A DNA stretch of 64,000 nt from Hyperoodon ampullatus (taxonomy: Eukaryota; Chordata; Mammalia; Artiodactyla; Ziphiidae): positions 8,608,001 to 8,672,000 of the forward strand of contig OX457075.1 in assembly GCA_949752795.1 (NCBI GenBank). Direction: 5' to 3'. The position numbers and the translations under genes are program-made. Shown here piece by piece: positions 22,431 to 35,035 of the stretch (position 1 is its first letter; every line of letters starts with the position of its first letter). A model generated the notes under the pieces. It did not search any database. It was not told where the DNA came from and saw nothing but the letters and a program-made list of their open reading frames with translations.

Positions 22431-22911
22431 TTTTAGTGGAATGTAGCCATTGACTGTTGCTCTAGGAGTGGGTATCTTAGATGAGGGTGGGATAAAATTT
22501 AACACAGTACAGAGAAGAATGAGGATGCATAAATGCGGAATCTTAGGATGCGGTTTGGAATTCCACCATTGCCTAAGGAATGGGAGGTTGATGTCATTGG
22601 TCCTAGACGCCAGAGTGTTCAGCCATTGGATCAGCCTGTTCCATCTGAGGACACAGTACTTTCGATACATACAACTTTAAATAGCTTTCATCAAGAGGTT
22701 GTTTTCCTTTAATATTACTTGCTCCTCCAGTGTTATGTGTGAGAGAACGAATGGGGCCTGGCCAGGGCATCAGAAATGCCAAAGCAAGTCATGGAAGAAG
22801 AAGCAAGTGACAGTCAGAGCAGATTATTGCATTGGGAATGAAGCACCAGAATTGACAAGGTCGAGAAAGCAAACAAGAAGCAGGAATAGGAAAACCAGAG
22901 TGAGGTCCCTA
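22431..22911. other. Unique DNA, nothing recognised
   Basis: It could be an extension of the L2-like element upstream, but no phrase was clear enough. No coding frame is supported. Confidence 0.35.
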
Positions 22912-23145
22912 ATGATAATGAGAGCTGGTATTTATTGAGAAGTTACGATGACAAGCATTTCACCTCTATTAATTCGTTTACTCTTCATGCAAGCTTCTAA
23001 GGTAGATACTTAACCACAGTTTACAGATGTGAAAACAGAAGTACAGAATGGTGAAAATTGGTAAAAGGCACCCAGCTGGGAAGTACCAAAGTCAGGAAGG
23101 AAACACAGAGCCTGGATCCAGAGCCCAGGGCCCATACCACGCCTC
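22912..23145 (+). mobile_element. MIR SINE
   Basis: The MIR sequence order is well kept: 'tggtatttattgagaagtta', 'attaattcgtttactcttca', 'acagtttacagatgtgaaaa' and 'ggcacccagctgggaagta'. Confidence 0.88.
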
Positions 23146-23269
23146 TGGGCTACAACTCCAGGTATGCCCAAGGGTTTGCTGCCCAAGCCAGGACACGGGG
23201 AATCATCCCCAGTTTCAAGTTATTTCCTCATTGAATGGGTGCAATTGGTTCTGACCTCTAAATAGCTCT

Positions 23270-23705
23270 TATTCTGTTCACTGTTTTTCATCCCACTGCT
23301 ACTACTCTGCGCCAAGCCCCCTTTCATCAGGATTACAGCAATTACTTCCCCAAACGTCTCCCTGTATCTTGCCTTGGCCTCTCCAAGCTAAGCTCCTTGG
23401 CGGAGTTGGAGAGATATTTCAAAAGCACAACCTTACTCTATCCCTTTCCTACTGAAAACCTTACGATCGCTTTCTCTTGCCCTTGGGATAAAATCAACTG
23501 CACAAGGAAGTTTGAGAGGCTCTCAATGGTTTCACCCCTGCTTACTTCTAGAACTTTCTTTCTTTCTTCTCTATCCTGTACAATGTATACTTCACCTGTA
23601 CTAGACTTGTTTCAGTTATTCAAAAGATACTTGTTCTCTGGCATCTGGGCTGTTTCATGAGACATTTCCTCTGCCTGCAACACGCAGCCCACCCTTCTCT
23701 CCCTC
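23270..23705 (+). mobile_element. L2-like ancient repeat
   Basis: 'tttcctactgaaaaccttac', 'cccttgggataaaatcaact', 'tgagacatttcctctgcctg' and 'caacacgc' follow the same family order as 9790-11200. The open frame of 87 codons inside is not meaningful. Confidence 0.6.
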
Positions 23706-23889
23706 CCCTGTTTTCAGTTTTTAGCAACTGAAAATCCAGCTAACAATGGCTACAACAATGAGATATGTATAATATCCTAGCAAGAATTCCTAATCTAGAT
23801 GTTTCCAGGGTTCAAAGAATCAGCCTCTTTCTATCTTTCCATTCTGCCATTTTGGAGTGTTGCCTGTTACCTTTAAGCTTATCATCTAA
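23706..23889. other. Unique DNA
   Basis: Nothing recognised. Confidence 0.35.
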
Positions 23890-24560
23890 GGGTCTAAGAT
23901 GGTGGTTGTAGATTGTGATAATTACTCTGATAAACCACCCAAATCCCCTTCAATGAAAGCACCTGCTGACCCAGTTTTTGAGAGAGCTCTTAGCAGACAG
24001 CCTTTGGCTGTCAGCTTCTTTAGGGATTGGCTCAGTGTGGAGAACCAAACTGCACAAGTTACAGATCTTCTCTGGGTAGGTGTATTGTGTTTACTATATA
24101 AAGGCCAGGCCATCTTGTCCCAGTGGGGAATGATACTGAAGGGATTTTTTCCCAGAGTTCTCGGTTGGCTCCAGGCATTATATTCCAGCTTCTTACTCTA
24201 TCCAATCTGGCTTCTGCTCCCTTTCTTTTACAGGTATGATCCCAAGGGCATTCCCAAACACCCTGCATGCTAAACTCTGAGAATATACTTCTTAATGGCA
24301 ATAGTTGGTATCCGGGTGATCAGGAACAGCAACCAATAAGATGGCATTTTTGAGCTGGGTCGCTTGCTGCCAGGGTAGCAAGGAAGATCCCGTTAGTGAT
24401 GGTCAGTGGATCCCAAACAGTCCCTACAAAAACTAGTGATGCAAATGCTTGACCTTTCACCAGTGGTGAATTGGGTTGGTATATCAACGGAAAAGAATGC
24501 ACTAGCTGGTGTAATTTATCAGGGCTTTGAGAAATATGAAATAGTAACTATAAGAACAAT
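23890..24560 (+). mobile_element. Possible ancient ERVL-type LTR and flank
   Basis: A TATA-like 'actatataaaggccaggcc' (about 24091) is followed by a pyrimidine-rich stretch. Then comes 'gtatgatcccaagggcattc' with 'ctgcatgctaaactctgaga', close to the 3' part of an old mammalian LTR that I recall. The downstream 'caaccaataagatggcattt' piece may be internal sequence. The overlapping 124-codon plus frame (23899-24273) has no domain and is taken as chance. Confidence 0.4.
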
Positions 24561-25395
24561 AGAACTAGGGGGTTAAATTGAGCTCCGGAAAAAGATAATA
24601 AAAATCTGAGGGCAATTAATAGCCAATTAAAAACTAGGACTGAAAATCAGAGGGCCTTGTTGGAAGTATACAAAGAATATCTAATCTCCTCCAAAGGCAG
24701 GACAGAGAAAGCTGTGACCAGCCCTAGACTTAATCTTCAGAGTAACAGGGCTCCAAAAAGCTTTAAACTTCCAACTAAAGCAGGTCTCTCTGAGACTTCT
24801 CAAAGTGATAGGATGCAAACTCTAAACATTGTATCTCCTGCATTAGGGGCAGCTTAACTCTCTTACTTAGGTTTTGCAGCTGAAAATCTTTTGCTTTCTT
24901 CTGGACATCTGTCATCTTCCCAGGACATGTGCAGCTCAGGGGTCACCCGAGTTTTTGAGGTAATATTACAAGCAGAATCGGAGCAGCCTCTCTGTAGCCC
25001 ACAGGATTACATGAGGGACTTCCCCTCTCTGATTTACAGCCACCTCTGAGACTGAGGTTTTCTGCTTGATTTCTAACTGCCCAGCACTATGTGCTCTCAG
25101 GGGACAATCTGAAAAATCATGGACCTTGCCCAGTGAGATTTCCTTCTTTGAAGAGTGAATCTTCTCAAGTTTCTTCCTACTTTTGGTTTCTCTTCAGTGA
25201 CTTTACATAGCTGTTTTATATGTATTTGTCCAGAGCTTGCATCTGCTTTCTGTGGGAGGGTTTGTTTCATACAAGCTACTTCCGAATTACTAAAATGAGA
25301 ACTCTCAATGTTAGTTTTCTTGAGTAAGGAAGAAGTAGAAGACGACTGCCACACCATCCACCCACAATCAAATAATACCACGTTGCCTTGCTAAC
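24561..25395. other. Unrecognised DNA
   Basis: No clear family, RNA gene or exon. It could be further LTR-element internal sequence, but I cannot support that. Confidence 0.35.
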
Positions 25396-25705
25396 TCCTT
25401 CTAAATGTTTGGATTTTAGCTTAAACATCTCCAGATGATCTGTCTTCCTTAACCTGCTGGAGAGGATTACCCCTACACATCTCTGATACATGTTTCTACT
25501 GTGCCCTGTACTTTCAGCTATCCCAACACCCATCACAGTTTATGGAAATGACATGTTGAGTGTCTTTTTCTCTAAATAGGCTATACATTCTCTGAGGATG
25601 GCAAACATGTGTGTCATGTTAATTGCTATATTCCAGGTTCTATCATGTGGTAGACAAATGAGAAAGATAAATGAATAAAGAGTGAATAAATTCAGATAGA
25701 TAGGA
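25396..25705 (+). mobile_element. L2 3' fragment
   Basis: 'cattctctgaggatggcaaa' followed by a C/T-rich segment and 'gataaatgaataaagagtga' is consistent with a diverged L2 3' end. Confidence 0.5.
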
Positions 25706-27419
25706 AAAGTCATATACTTTAGGATTACAACACAGAACAGAAAAAGAGAAAAGGGTCTGAAAGTCTTGAACTCTGATTGATGTGGCCTCCACCAGCTGAA
25801 TACAACTCAGTGGCCAATACTTGAATGTCTGTCTCATCTTCTTACCCATGAGTTCCTCACAGGATCCCACGACAAAGCCCATCTCGGTTGAGGCCAAGGT
25901 TGAGACAGCGCAGGGGCAGATGCCACTGAGAATGGTTCCTGTATTTTCTCTGAGCAATTTGGACCTTCTGTTTTGCAATACAGAAGCCAGACATCACTTG
26001 AGAAGAGAGAGTACAAACGCCTTAAATGCCAGGTTGCATTATCTGATCAATTATCCTCCTGTCCTGGCTGACAAGTCAACCCAATCAGCCTGCCATAACC
26101 TAAAGATTCTAAACAGATATTAGGCTTTTCATGCTTTGACTACTTCTGACACATGCATTGTGTGCCTCAGCCCCAACCCTCATAGAGTTGGGGGTTGGTA
26201 AATATATATTTTTTGCATTACATGTTGAAACACTGAAAGATGAATATTAAGAAATAAAAAACACTTCAGTCAGCACCTATCACCTACTAAAGCAATTAAT
26301 CAAACACATACTTTGTCAACTTTCTCTTGTTCTGTTATGTTTTATGACTCTATTATTATTTCAACACAATAAAAGGAATTAATCTTCATTGCATGGGAAA
26401 CGTTTGGGAGGCAGAGAAAAGGGACTTCGCTGTCCGTCTCGATCTCGTGTTTCAAATCAATCATCAGGACAGACTGAATTATTTTTAACTGTGATGCATA
26501 CATTAAGCCTTATTGGAAACACTTTCATGCATTATAGGATTTCCTACACTCTCAGAATACAAATCGTCCCTTGGCATGAACTTGTTCTACAACTCTGCTG
26601 CCCTTGCGTTATCTGCCTTGTCTAATAGGATATGAAAAATTTCAGAAACTGATGATAGAATAGCAGTGACAGCTTAACCCACAAGCTTGTAAGTGCCTTG
26701 AGATGGAAAGGCACAAACGGAAACTCAGAAGAATTTTTTAAATCTAGAAATAATTAATTAATACTAGAGGGGATGCAAGGCTTCTCAGCAGGACCCTTAT
26801 AAATACATGATGGAGTTCATTGGTTTCTAGAACCGAAGGTTCCTTGGACAAGGGGGTTGTTTCTCTACATCTAGTGTAATTCAGGATGAAAGGCAGAGTA
26901 GCCATAAACATTCATGCACATAAGCAGTCATCAGTGGATTAACGCATCGAGCATCCATTATGGCACGAACAGTAAAACAGGAACTGTTTTATTACAACAT
27001 GTAGTCCCTACTGGCAAGGCACTTTAATCTAGCTGGTGAGTTTCATAGGGGAATAAACTATAAATTGTTTAAATCAGTATAAGAAAAAGTCCAGCAGATT
27101 GGTATGGACATATGTGTCATTAATCAAGTGCAGGAGAGGACACATTGGGATACAGCGTGGGCTTGAGGGCTCCTATAGATCCAGGAGGCAGGTTAGTTGT
27201 GTCACACATGCCTAGGAGTAAAGAGGAAAACCACTGCAGTCTTAAGGAGAATCTTGCAGAAATGTTTCTAAGTGGCTTCACACATTTTCTTCTCTCTGGT
27301 ATGAGTTAAGTGTCAAACTTGAAGACTCTACCAAGATAAACCTACATGAAAAATCTTAGTTGCAAAACATCTGATACTTCCTTTAAATTGCCTCTCCAAA
27401 ACGACTCTATTTTGTCCTG
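25706..27419. other. Unique DNA, nothing recognised
   Basis: No interspersed repeat or domain was seen over about 1.7 kb. Segments near 26370-26640 look compositionally balanced and could be conserved non-coding DNA, but that needs alignment. Confidence 0.45.
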
Positions 27420-27545
27420 CAAAAAAAGCCTGGAACCATCCGTCGGGTCCCTGTGTGACCTTGGACCAATTATTTTACCTTTTTGAGCCTCAGTTTTCTC
27501 ATCTGAATAAGAAAGCACAGAACTTAGATCATCTTTATGATCCCT
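27420..27545 (-). mobile_element. MIR fragment, reverse orientation
   Basis: 'ctgtgtgaccttggaccaat', 'tattttacctttttgagcct' and 'cagttttctcatctgaataa' are the reverse complement of the MIR core. Confidence 0.88.
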
Positions 27546-28462
27546 TGTTATTCATGTGTAGTGTTAAGAACAGTTCTTTCATTTTCTTTGGGTGGAAAAC
27601 AGGGATCAGAAAACCCAGCCGACTTCCTTGCTCTGATTTGTTGATGCAGCCCTGCCTTTCCAGTCGGTGCCCGTGCCCCATTTTGCTTGGCTCAGGTGAT
27701 TCCCCTTTGCTGCCGAGAGAGTGAAAAGGTGACGGGGAGTGGCTTGTTCTGTTCTGGTTAGTTATTCAATTCTAAATAATTAATATCATTCCTGTACTCC
27801 ATCACCTTGAAGTTGTTGGATGCCAGGGAGTACTAATAAAGGATAAGTTTCATGAGGTCAAAAGAAAAGACTCCAAAACGTTTCTTGTGGTCAGCGAAGC
27901 AGAAGGCTGGGGGAAACAGGGTTAGGAGAGAGGAAGGAGGGACAGGAGATGCATGTGTCATCTAATCTCGAAAGTCTCCAGGAGGTAGAGAAGGAGAAAT
28001 AGTATAATTGAGAACTCTCCACACAGAATTGAGCCGGTGATAAATTAATATCTTTGAGGAAAAATCAGCAACAACAAGGTTTGCATTGAGCTGAAAAGTC
28101 TCATTAGAAAATAGAAACATTTGAGTTGCATTTGTTTTATTTCCCTTAAAATTAACCCTCTGCAGAAAAGAGCCATTTGAAAGTGGCAAAAAGCACACAT
28201 CATCTCCCATAAAGAGCTTCTTCTATAAATTACCTCTAGAAAGACCGGGGCCTGGCTCTGTGATCCAAAATATGAAAATGCACTGATGACCCAATGTAGA
28301 GAGATTTTTAAAATTAAAGGCATGCTGTGTCTCCCTCAAGGATGCAGTCTGTAAAGGGCTGGCTACCACAATTGTGTTTAGCTATTCGATAGGTGTTCTA
28401 GACCAGGAGAGAATGTCATAAAACACATATGGTCTGGGCAACACTGGGTCTATAAGATGCCA
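27546..28462. other. Unique DNA, nothing recognised
   Basis: No repeat family or domain. The two minus-strand frames at 27962-28323 have no recognisable motif. Confidence 0.45.
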
Positions 28463-28475
28463 AACAAACACATTT

Positions 28476-28639
28476 AAAAAAATATTTATTTATTTGTTTG
28501 GCTGCACAGGGTTTTAGCTGCGGCACACAGGACTTTTGTTGCCATGTGATCTTCGTTGCGGCATGCGGGATCTAGTTCCCTGACCAGGGATCAAACCCGG
28601 GCCCTCTGCATTGAGAGCGCGGAGCCCCAGGAGAGTCCC
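28476..28639 (-). mobile_element. Older CHR-type SINE with 13-bp target duplication
   Basis: In reverse complement, a tRNA-like head with 'gggtttgatccctggtcagg' is followed by 'tagatcccgcatgccgcaac' and an AT-rich tail. The flanking direct repeat aacaaacacattt lies at 28463-28475 and 28640-28652. The body is diverged but the target duplication is intact. Confidence 0.9.
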
Positions 28640-28857
28640 AACAAACACATTTTTAAAAGTCATCTTTAGAAAGCATATTATTTATTTTTATATTTTAAAA
28701 TGAACATTACCAACTAAGCTGAATTTCACCAAAGTGTATGCTTCTTTGAGTGTGATGTGTACACAGAATAGCCTCTGCACACATTTTTTAAAACTCTGGA
28801 AATGGAATACTACCTCACTCCAAAAGTTGTCATTGATATCTGTAGATCAATAAAGGT

Positions 28858-29095
28858 AAAAATCTAATATTAATCAAACACTAATCATGTATCAGACATT
28901 GTGTTATGTGCTTTACATACATTATTATAATAAATCCTTACAATCCAATGATATAGCTACAATTATTACCTCCACTTCAGAATGAGGGATCTAAGACTCA
29001 GAAAGTTTGTTAGCTTTCTCAAGGTCACATACTCAATAAAAGAGTGGAAGCCATCTCTGCCTGGCTAAGGACCTGTCCTCTTAAACACCATCATA
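28858..29095 (+). mobile_element. MIR SINE
   Basis: A nearly complete MIR: 'gtatcagacattgtgttatg', 'tgctttacatacattattat', 'ctcagaaagtttgttagctt' and 'tctcaaggtcacatactcaa'. Confidence 0.9.
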
Positions 29096-29114
29096 CACTG
29101 ATACACTGTGAATA

Positions 29115-29280
29115 TGAATAACCATCATAGTTAACAGTGAAGTTTAACATGTACTATTCAGTTAATCCTCACAACATCCTTCAGTATGTTGTTATCCTCT
29201 CTAACTCACAAATGTTAGAGCTGAGCTTTTGAACATTGAGGAGACAAAGTCACATGCCAGTGGAAGTGAATCAGGACAGG
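29115..29280 (+). mobile_element. Second, degraded MIR
   Basis: A tandem neighbour of the previous MIR: 'catgtactattcagttaatc', 'ctcacaacatccttcagta', then 'gacaaagtcacatgccagtg'. It is more diverged and the core is damaged. Confidence 0.6.
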
Positions 29281-29384
29281 CCCACAGACTCATGTCCTTC
29301 CCAGCAAGCCGCCAGATATCATGGCAGCAAGCAAGGAAGTGAGACACAGAGTGTTGGCAAATGGCTATTTGACAGTGTGCAGGG

Positions 29385-30235
29385 TATGAGCAGACAAATA
29401 GACCAGTGGAGTAGACTTTCCAAAAACAGATCTTAGTCCATGTGGAAATTTGACATGCGTGACAAATGTAGATGCTCCAATCACTGGGGGAAACAATAGA
29501 CTTTTTAATAAATAGTGCTGGGACAACTGGGTAGCTATTTGGAAAAAAGGTAGAAACTAGATCTATTCCTCATACTGTACATGAGAACAAACTTTAAATG
29601 GGTCAGAGATCTAAATGTAAAAACTAAGACCAGTAAGTACTAACAGAAAACATAAATAAATTCTCCTTTAACCTCAGTGTAGGGAAAGGCTTTCTTTTTT
29701 AAGCCATTTATATGGCTTAAAATTCAATGTTAACAAAAGAAAATAGGGACTTCCCTGGTGGTGCAGTGGTTAAGGATCTGCCTGCCAATGCAGGGGACAC
29801 GGGTTCAATCCCTGGTCCAGGAAGATCCCACATGCCACGGAGAAACTAAGCCTGTGTGCCACAACTACTGAGCCTGCACTCTAGAGCCTGCGAGACACAA
29901 CTACTGAAGCCTGCGCGACTACAGGCTGTGCTCCACAACAAGAAAAGCCACCGCAATGAGAAGCCTGCACACTGCAACAAAGAGTAGTCCCCGCTCGCTG
30001 TAACTAGAGAAAGCCCGTGCGCAGCGACAAAGACCCAGTGCAGCCAAAAATTTTTTTTAAACTTAAAAATTTCAAAGAATGAAAGGAAAGAAAATATTAC
30101 AAATTTGATGACACAATAATTAAAAAGCATGGTTTAAAAAAACACCATAAATAACGTGAAAAGACTGCTGGGAAACTGGGGAGTATTTTATACATCACAG
30201 TTAAGGTGCAGTGATACACTAATAATATATAAAAT
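29385..30235 (+). mobile_element. Old LINE-1 ORF2 piece A, split by a SINE
   Basis: 'agcagacaaatagaccagtg' corresponds to the same ORF2 site as 11985 in the recent L1 (encoding I-D-Q-W). It continues with 'taataaatagtgctgggaca' and 'gtcagagatctaaatgtaaa'. After the SINE it resumes near 30060. This piece is downstream in ORF2 relative to the RT piece that follows at 30240, so the two are separate insertions or rearranged. Confidence 0.82.
29748..30052 (+). mobile_element. Long CHR-type SINE (about 305 bp)
   Basis: Starts 'gacttccctggtggtgcagt', has a good B-box region 'ggttcaatccctggt', then an extended body ('actactgagcctgcactcta', 'cccgtgcgcagcgacaaaga') ending 'cccagtgcagccaaaaatt'. The body is longer than in the young CHR-2 copies here. 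The flanks are A-rich, so a target duplication could not be fixed. Confidence 0.92.
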
Positions 30236-30239
30236 TCAA

Positions 30240-32675
30240 TCAGAGTTTATATAAGAGATGCAAGGCCGGTTCAATATTTGAAAATCAATCAATGTAATGT
30301 ACCATATTAATAGGTTAAAAAAGAAAAATCACATGATCATGTAAGTCAATGCAGCAAAATCATTTAACAAAATTTAACACCCTTTCATTATTAAAAACCT
30401 CTCAGAAAATAAGAATAGAAGGTAATTTCTTGAACTTGATAAAGAATATTTTCAAAGAAACTACTACTAACATTATAGCTAGTGAAAGTCTGAATGCTAT
30501 CCCCCTAAGATTAGGAACAAGGCAAGGATTTACAGTGTTATTCAACATACTGCTGGAAGTTCTGGCCAGTGCCATAAGTTAAGAATAGGTAATAAAATGT
30601 ATATGGGTAGGAAAAGAAGAAATAAAACTGCCCCTATTTGCAAGTGACATAATTGTGTACATATAAGTCCCAAAGAATCTACAAAACAAACAAACCTCCT
30701 AGAATTAATAAATGAGTCTTGCAAGGTCACAGGGTAAATAATAAACATACAAAAATCAAATCAATTGTGTGTCCATATGCTAGTAATGAAAGTGTGAGCA
30801 CCAAAATTAAAAACACAGTAGTACCATTTGTAAGCTCAAAAAGCAAAGAAAATAGATATGAACTTCACAAAATAAAGTACAGAACTTGTGTGCTGAAAAC
30901 TAGGAAATGCTGTTGAAAGAAATAAAAGACCTAAATATGTAGAGACCTCCTGTGTTCATGGATTGGAAGACTTAACATAGTAAAGATGTCAGTTCTCCCC
31001 AGATTAATATACAAGTTTACCATAACTCTTATCAAAATGGCAGCAAGATGTTCAGTAGACATAAACAAGATTATTCTAGAATTCACATGGATAGTCAAAG
31101 GAACTAGAATAGATAAAACTATCTGAAAAAGAATAAACAGGGAAGATTCAGTCTGAATCTTACTGAATACTTACTTACTGTATTCAGTAAATACAGTAAT
31201 TAGGACTATGGATTTTGGTGAAGCGGGGAGACGCACACAGCATAATGGAATGAAATGCAGCACTGAGAAATATCCCTAGCCAAAAATGCCTAGCTCATTT
31301 TTGACAAAGGTGCAAAAGTAATTCAATGGAGGAAATATAGCCTTTTCAACAAATGGTGCCGGAGAAAGTGGGCATTCCTGGACCAAAAAAAAACAGAAAA
31401 GAAATCTCAACTAAGTCTCACACTGTAGACAAAGATGAACCCAGAATAGATTATGGACTTGAATGAGAAACATAAAACGCTAAAATCTGGGGGAAAAATA
31501 TGATAGAACCTTCAGGATCTAAGGCTAAGCAAAGAATTCTTAGATTTGACCTGAAAAGCATGATCCGTAAAAGGAAAAATTGATAATTGGGCTTCATCAA
31601 AATTTAAAACTTTTTTTCTCTGTAAATAGCCTTAAAAAGATGAAAATACAAGCTACAGTCTGGGATAACACATTTGCACACCACATATCCAGCAATGGAC
31701 TGGTATCTAGAATACGTAAAGAACTCCCAAAACACAACAGAAAAACAAGCAAACTATCTTATTATAACATGGGCAAAACACATGAGCAGACATTTCACCA
31801 AAGAGGATATATTCATGGCAAACAAGCATAAGAAAAGATGCTAAACATTATTAGCCATGAGCCAAATCCACCTTAAAACCACAATAAGATGTCACTACAT
31901 ACTTATTAGAATGGCTAAAATAAAAATAGTGACAATACTAAATGCTGCTGAGGATGCAAGAAAACTGGATCACTCATACCTTGCAGGTCAGAATGTAAAT
32001 GGTACAGTCGCTTTAGGAAACAGTTTGGCAATTTCTTAAAAACCTAAACATGCAACTATAATAATGACCCAGCAGTTGCACTACTGAGCATTCATCCCAG
32101 AGAAATGAAAACTTATGTTCCCATGAAAAGCTGTACAGAAATGTTTACAACAGCTTTATTTTTAATATCCCCCCTATGAAGTAACCCAAGTGTTCTTCAA
32201 CAAGTGAATAGTAAAACTGTGATACATCCATACTATGAAATTCTACTCAGCAATGAAATGGAATGAATTATTAACATACACAGCTACCTGGATGAATCTC
32301 CAGAGAATTACGCTGAATGGAAAAAAGCCAGTCCCAAAAGTATACATTCCACTTATAAAACATTCTTGAAATGACAAAGTTATGAAAATGGAGAACATGA
32401 TAGTGGCTGCCAAGGGTTAAGAAGAAGGTGAGGGAGGAGGGAAGGGTGTCTGGCTCCAAAAGGGCAAAATGAAGGGTCCCTGTGTTGATGGAAGTGTTCT
32501 GTATCTTGAGTGTGTGAGTGTCAGTATCCTGGTGGTGATACTGCACTATGATTTTGGAAGCTGTTCACATTGGAAGAAACTAGGCAAAGGGTCTATAGAG
32601 ATCATTTGTATTATTTTTTCAACTGCATGTGAATCTACAGTTATCTCAAAATAAAAAGTTTAGTTACAAAAGGAA
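30240..32675 (+). mobile_element. Old LINE-1 piece B: RT domain to 3' end, broken
   Basis: About 2.4 kb of an old eutherian L1. RT-domain phrases are readable near 30260-30660. The FADD catalytic box appears as F-A-S-D (30637-30648), with the first catalytic Asp lost. The C-terminal region follows at 31250-32250, then a 3' UTR ending 'atctacagttatctcaaaat' and AATAAAA-like tail (32648-32675). Many stops and frameshifts are present, so it is a dead copy. Confidence 0.88.
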
Positions 32676-32689
32676 AGACTTCCCCAGTA

Positions 32690-33135
32690 ATATGCACTAA
32701 GAAGGCCACAACTTCATTTCTGTGATATTTCTGCCCCCAAAATGCATAACCTCAGCTTAATCCTGAGGAAATCTCAGGAAAACCAAATTGGGAGACATTT
32801 CACACATAATCAGACTCTACTTTTCAAAAACATCAGAGAATTAAAGGTAAAAAAACAAAACTGAGGATTCTTCCAGATTAAGGTAGACTAAGGACAACTG
32901 CATACAATGTGGGATTCTGGATTAGATCCTGGACTGGAAACCAAGGACATTAATGAAAAATTGGTAAAATTTGCAGGTTTGTAGGTTAGATCATACTATT
33001 ATTTCACTGTTAATTTCCTGATTTGGGTAATTGCACTGTGATTTGGAGGAATCTGAGTGAAGGTGATACAGATATTTTTATGCAATTTCTTCAAAATTTT
33101 TGTAAGTCTGAAGTTATTCAAAAAAAAATAAAAGC
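32690..33135 (+). mobile_element. Separate old L1 3' end
   Basis: 'gggattctggattagatcct', 'tgttaatttcctgatttggg', 'taattgcactgtgatttgga' and an end 'aagttattcaaaaaaaaata' match an old L1 3' UTR. It lies directly after the tail of the preceding L1, so it is an independent insertion. Confidence 0.75.
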
Positions 33136-34655
33136 ATAAAGAATGTTAAACATGTTTAAATCATAAATTAATGTTGGGTAAATAGATGAGAAAAATAAAG
33201 ACTGGTCCTTTTTTTATTGCTTAGTGAAATCGAATGCCTAAAATCTGAAATATTCTGCTCCAATATGGTGGCCAAATATCTCTCACCAGCCCAGACAAGG
33301 AGTCACCCTGGAGAGTCCAACTGCTGTGTTGCAAAATAGGGAGTGGCAGGTTGTTTTTGTGCATGACAAAGAATCATATTCTTCAGGAGAAGATAGGTTT
33401 TTAAGGCTGAGAATAATTCTCATTTGTATCCTCTCAAACCCATTTGGGTTCTTTTCTTTCAAAGGAAAACTTCCAGCTCTGAGTGGGTCACTGTTGTGAC
33501 ATGAGCGGGCAGTGGCTGTTTAAATACATCTTGGCCGGACAGTAGGAGAATCGCATCCCCTCAACCTGTCATCTCCCCCCTCTGGTTTCATTAATTTTTC
33601 CACTCTGCCGCTCTGTTCTGGGGTAACAGCAGCTAAGGCAATGCAGTCTCTAACAGCAGTCAAAGTGGCATAAATATTAGTGATAATTGTACAGTACAGT
33701 AACTGCAAATAGCGGTGATTAATTCTGACAATAATAATTGTCCTAAGAACAACTGATTTCCTTTCCAGTCATGCCCAAGTTTCCCATGAGAAAGCTTTAA
33801 AATGGTTATTATTAGTAGTGTAAGCTTTGGGGAGAGAAGGGAAGTTGAGAAGAATGGTGATTCCTTTGGACTTGTCGGCACTGATTCTTTGTTAGTATGC
33901 AGAAGGAGGGCATCCACGGTACTGCAGGAAGCACTGTCCTACCTTACAAGAAAATCAACCTGACTCTGAAAGTGGGGATGGGGGGAATGCAACTCACTGA
34001 ATGTGGATCACACAGTCACAGCCAAGAATTTCCTTAAAACCATGATGACACAGCACAGGAAACGCAAAGACAAATTCTTACTTGGGTAATAACTCTCTCT
34101 TGTGTAAGTCTTATCCAACCCTGTGTGATTTATTTTTGAAATCTTCCTGATGTAGCTATCTCAGCATTATTATCTCCATTTAATGTATGCTAATAGATAG
34201 AAATATGAGGCAGTAAACTGCTTCTTTCAGACCACGGAAGAAGTCAGGGATGGACTTAGAATTTAAGATGAAATAGCCACGGCTCCCATTTTTATTACCA
34301 AATTAAGAAGCTATACCAAAATCTCAGAGCTAGTTTCCTTCAGAGACACACCCCCACCCCTCTTATTATGGGTTAAGCCCACATGCAAATGGACACCAGA
34401 CAAAAATTATCACCATGTGTTTACTGCTCAACTAAAACCTATCATTCTATAGTATATTAATATTCAAGTTTCTCTTAGTGATTAACATCAGTTTTATTTC
34501 AGTTGCTCTCCAAACTGGGGGAATACTATTTCTAAATTTATTAACTAGGGTCTGATTTTCCTGTTGTGCCAGTAAGTTATTTGATTTTAGGGTGGTGTGT
34601 ACTTGTATGCATAAACTAAGTGGTAGCAACCGAGCTTTGAATGCTCACCTTATAC
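33136..34655. other. Unique DNA; possible conserved non-coding block near 33480-33930
   Basis: No family recognised. 33480-33930 has several TAAT-type homeodomain-like cores (for example TAATTCTGACAATAATAATT) and balanced composition. That is suggestive only. Confidence 0.4.
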
Positions 34656-34922
34656 TTGACTTTATGCCCTTACATCCACTTTCACATACTTGTCCTTCAA
34701 AATAGGCATGGACTCAGAAACTGATTAGTCATTTTCCTAACTGTTTTTCCCAGATTCTACTGGGCTCTATAAACTTCATGAAAGCAAGGGCGTATCTCTA
34801 GATCCTCAGCTCATTCTGATGTCCTGAGCATGTCCTCAGTCCTAGAACTGATGTCCTAGTACACAGTAAAATATAATACCGATTGTAGGAGATCAATAAA
34901 TGTTTGTTGAATGAATGGATAG
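34656..34922 (+). mobile_element. L2 3' end
   Basis: 'gggctctataaacttcatga', 'aagcaagggcgtatctctag' and the classic ending 'caataaatgtttgttgaatg' then 'aatggat' mark an L2 3' terminus. Confidence 0.78.
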
Positions 34923-35035
34923 ATGCATTACACTCATTATCTCCATTTATTTCATAGCTCCTGGTACTGACTTTTTTGACTGCTGTAGTAATCTTATCTG
35001 ACTACATTCCCCCAGCAGGCAGGAATTTTAAATGT

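Noticed and set aside
23899..24273. 124-codon plus-strand open frame with hydrophobic C-terminal half
   Set aside because: Lies over LTR-like DNA (TATA-like and R/U5-like motifs), so the hydrophobic run follows pyrimidine-rich sequence, not a membrane protein.
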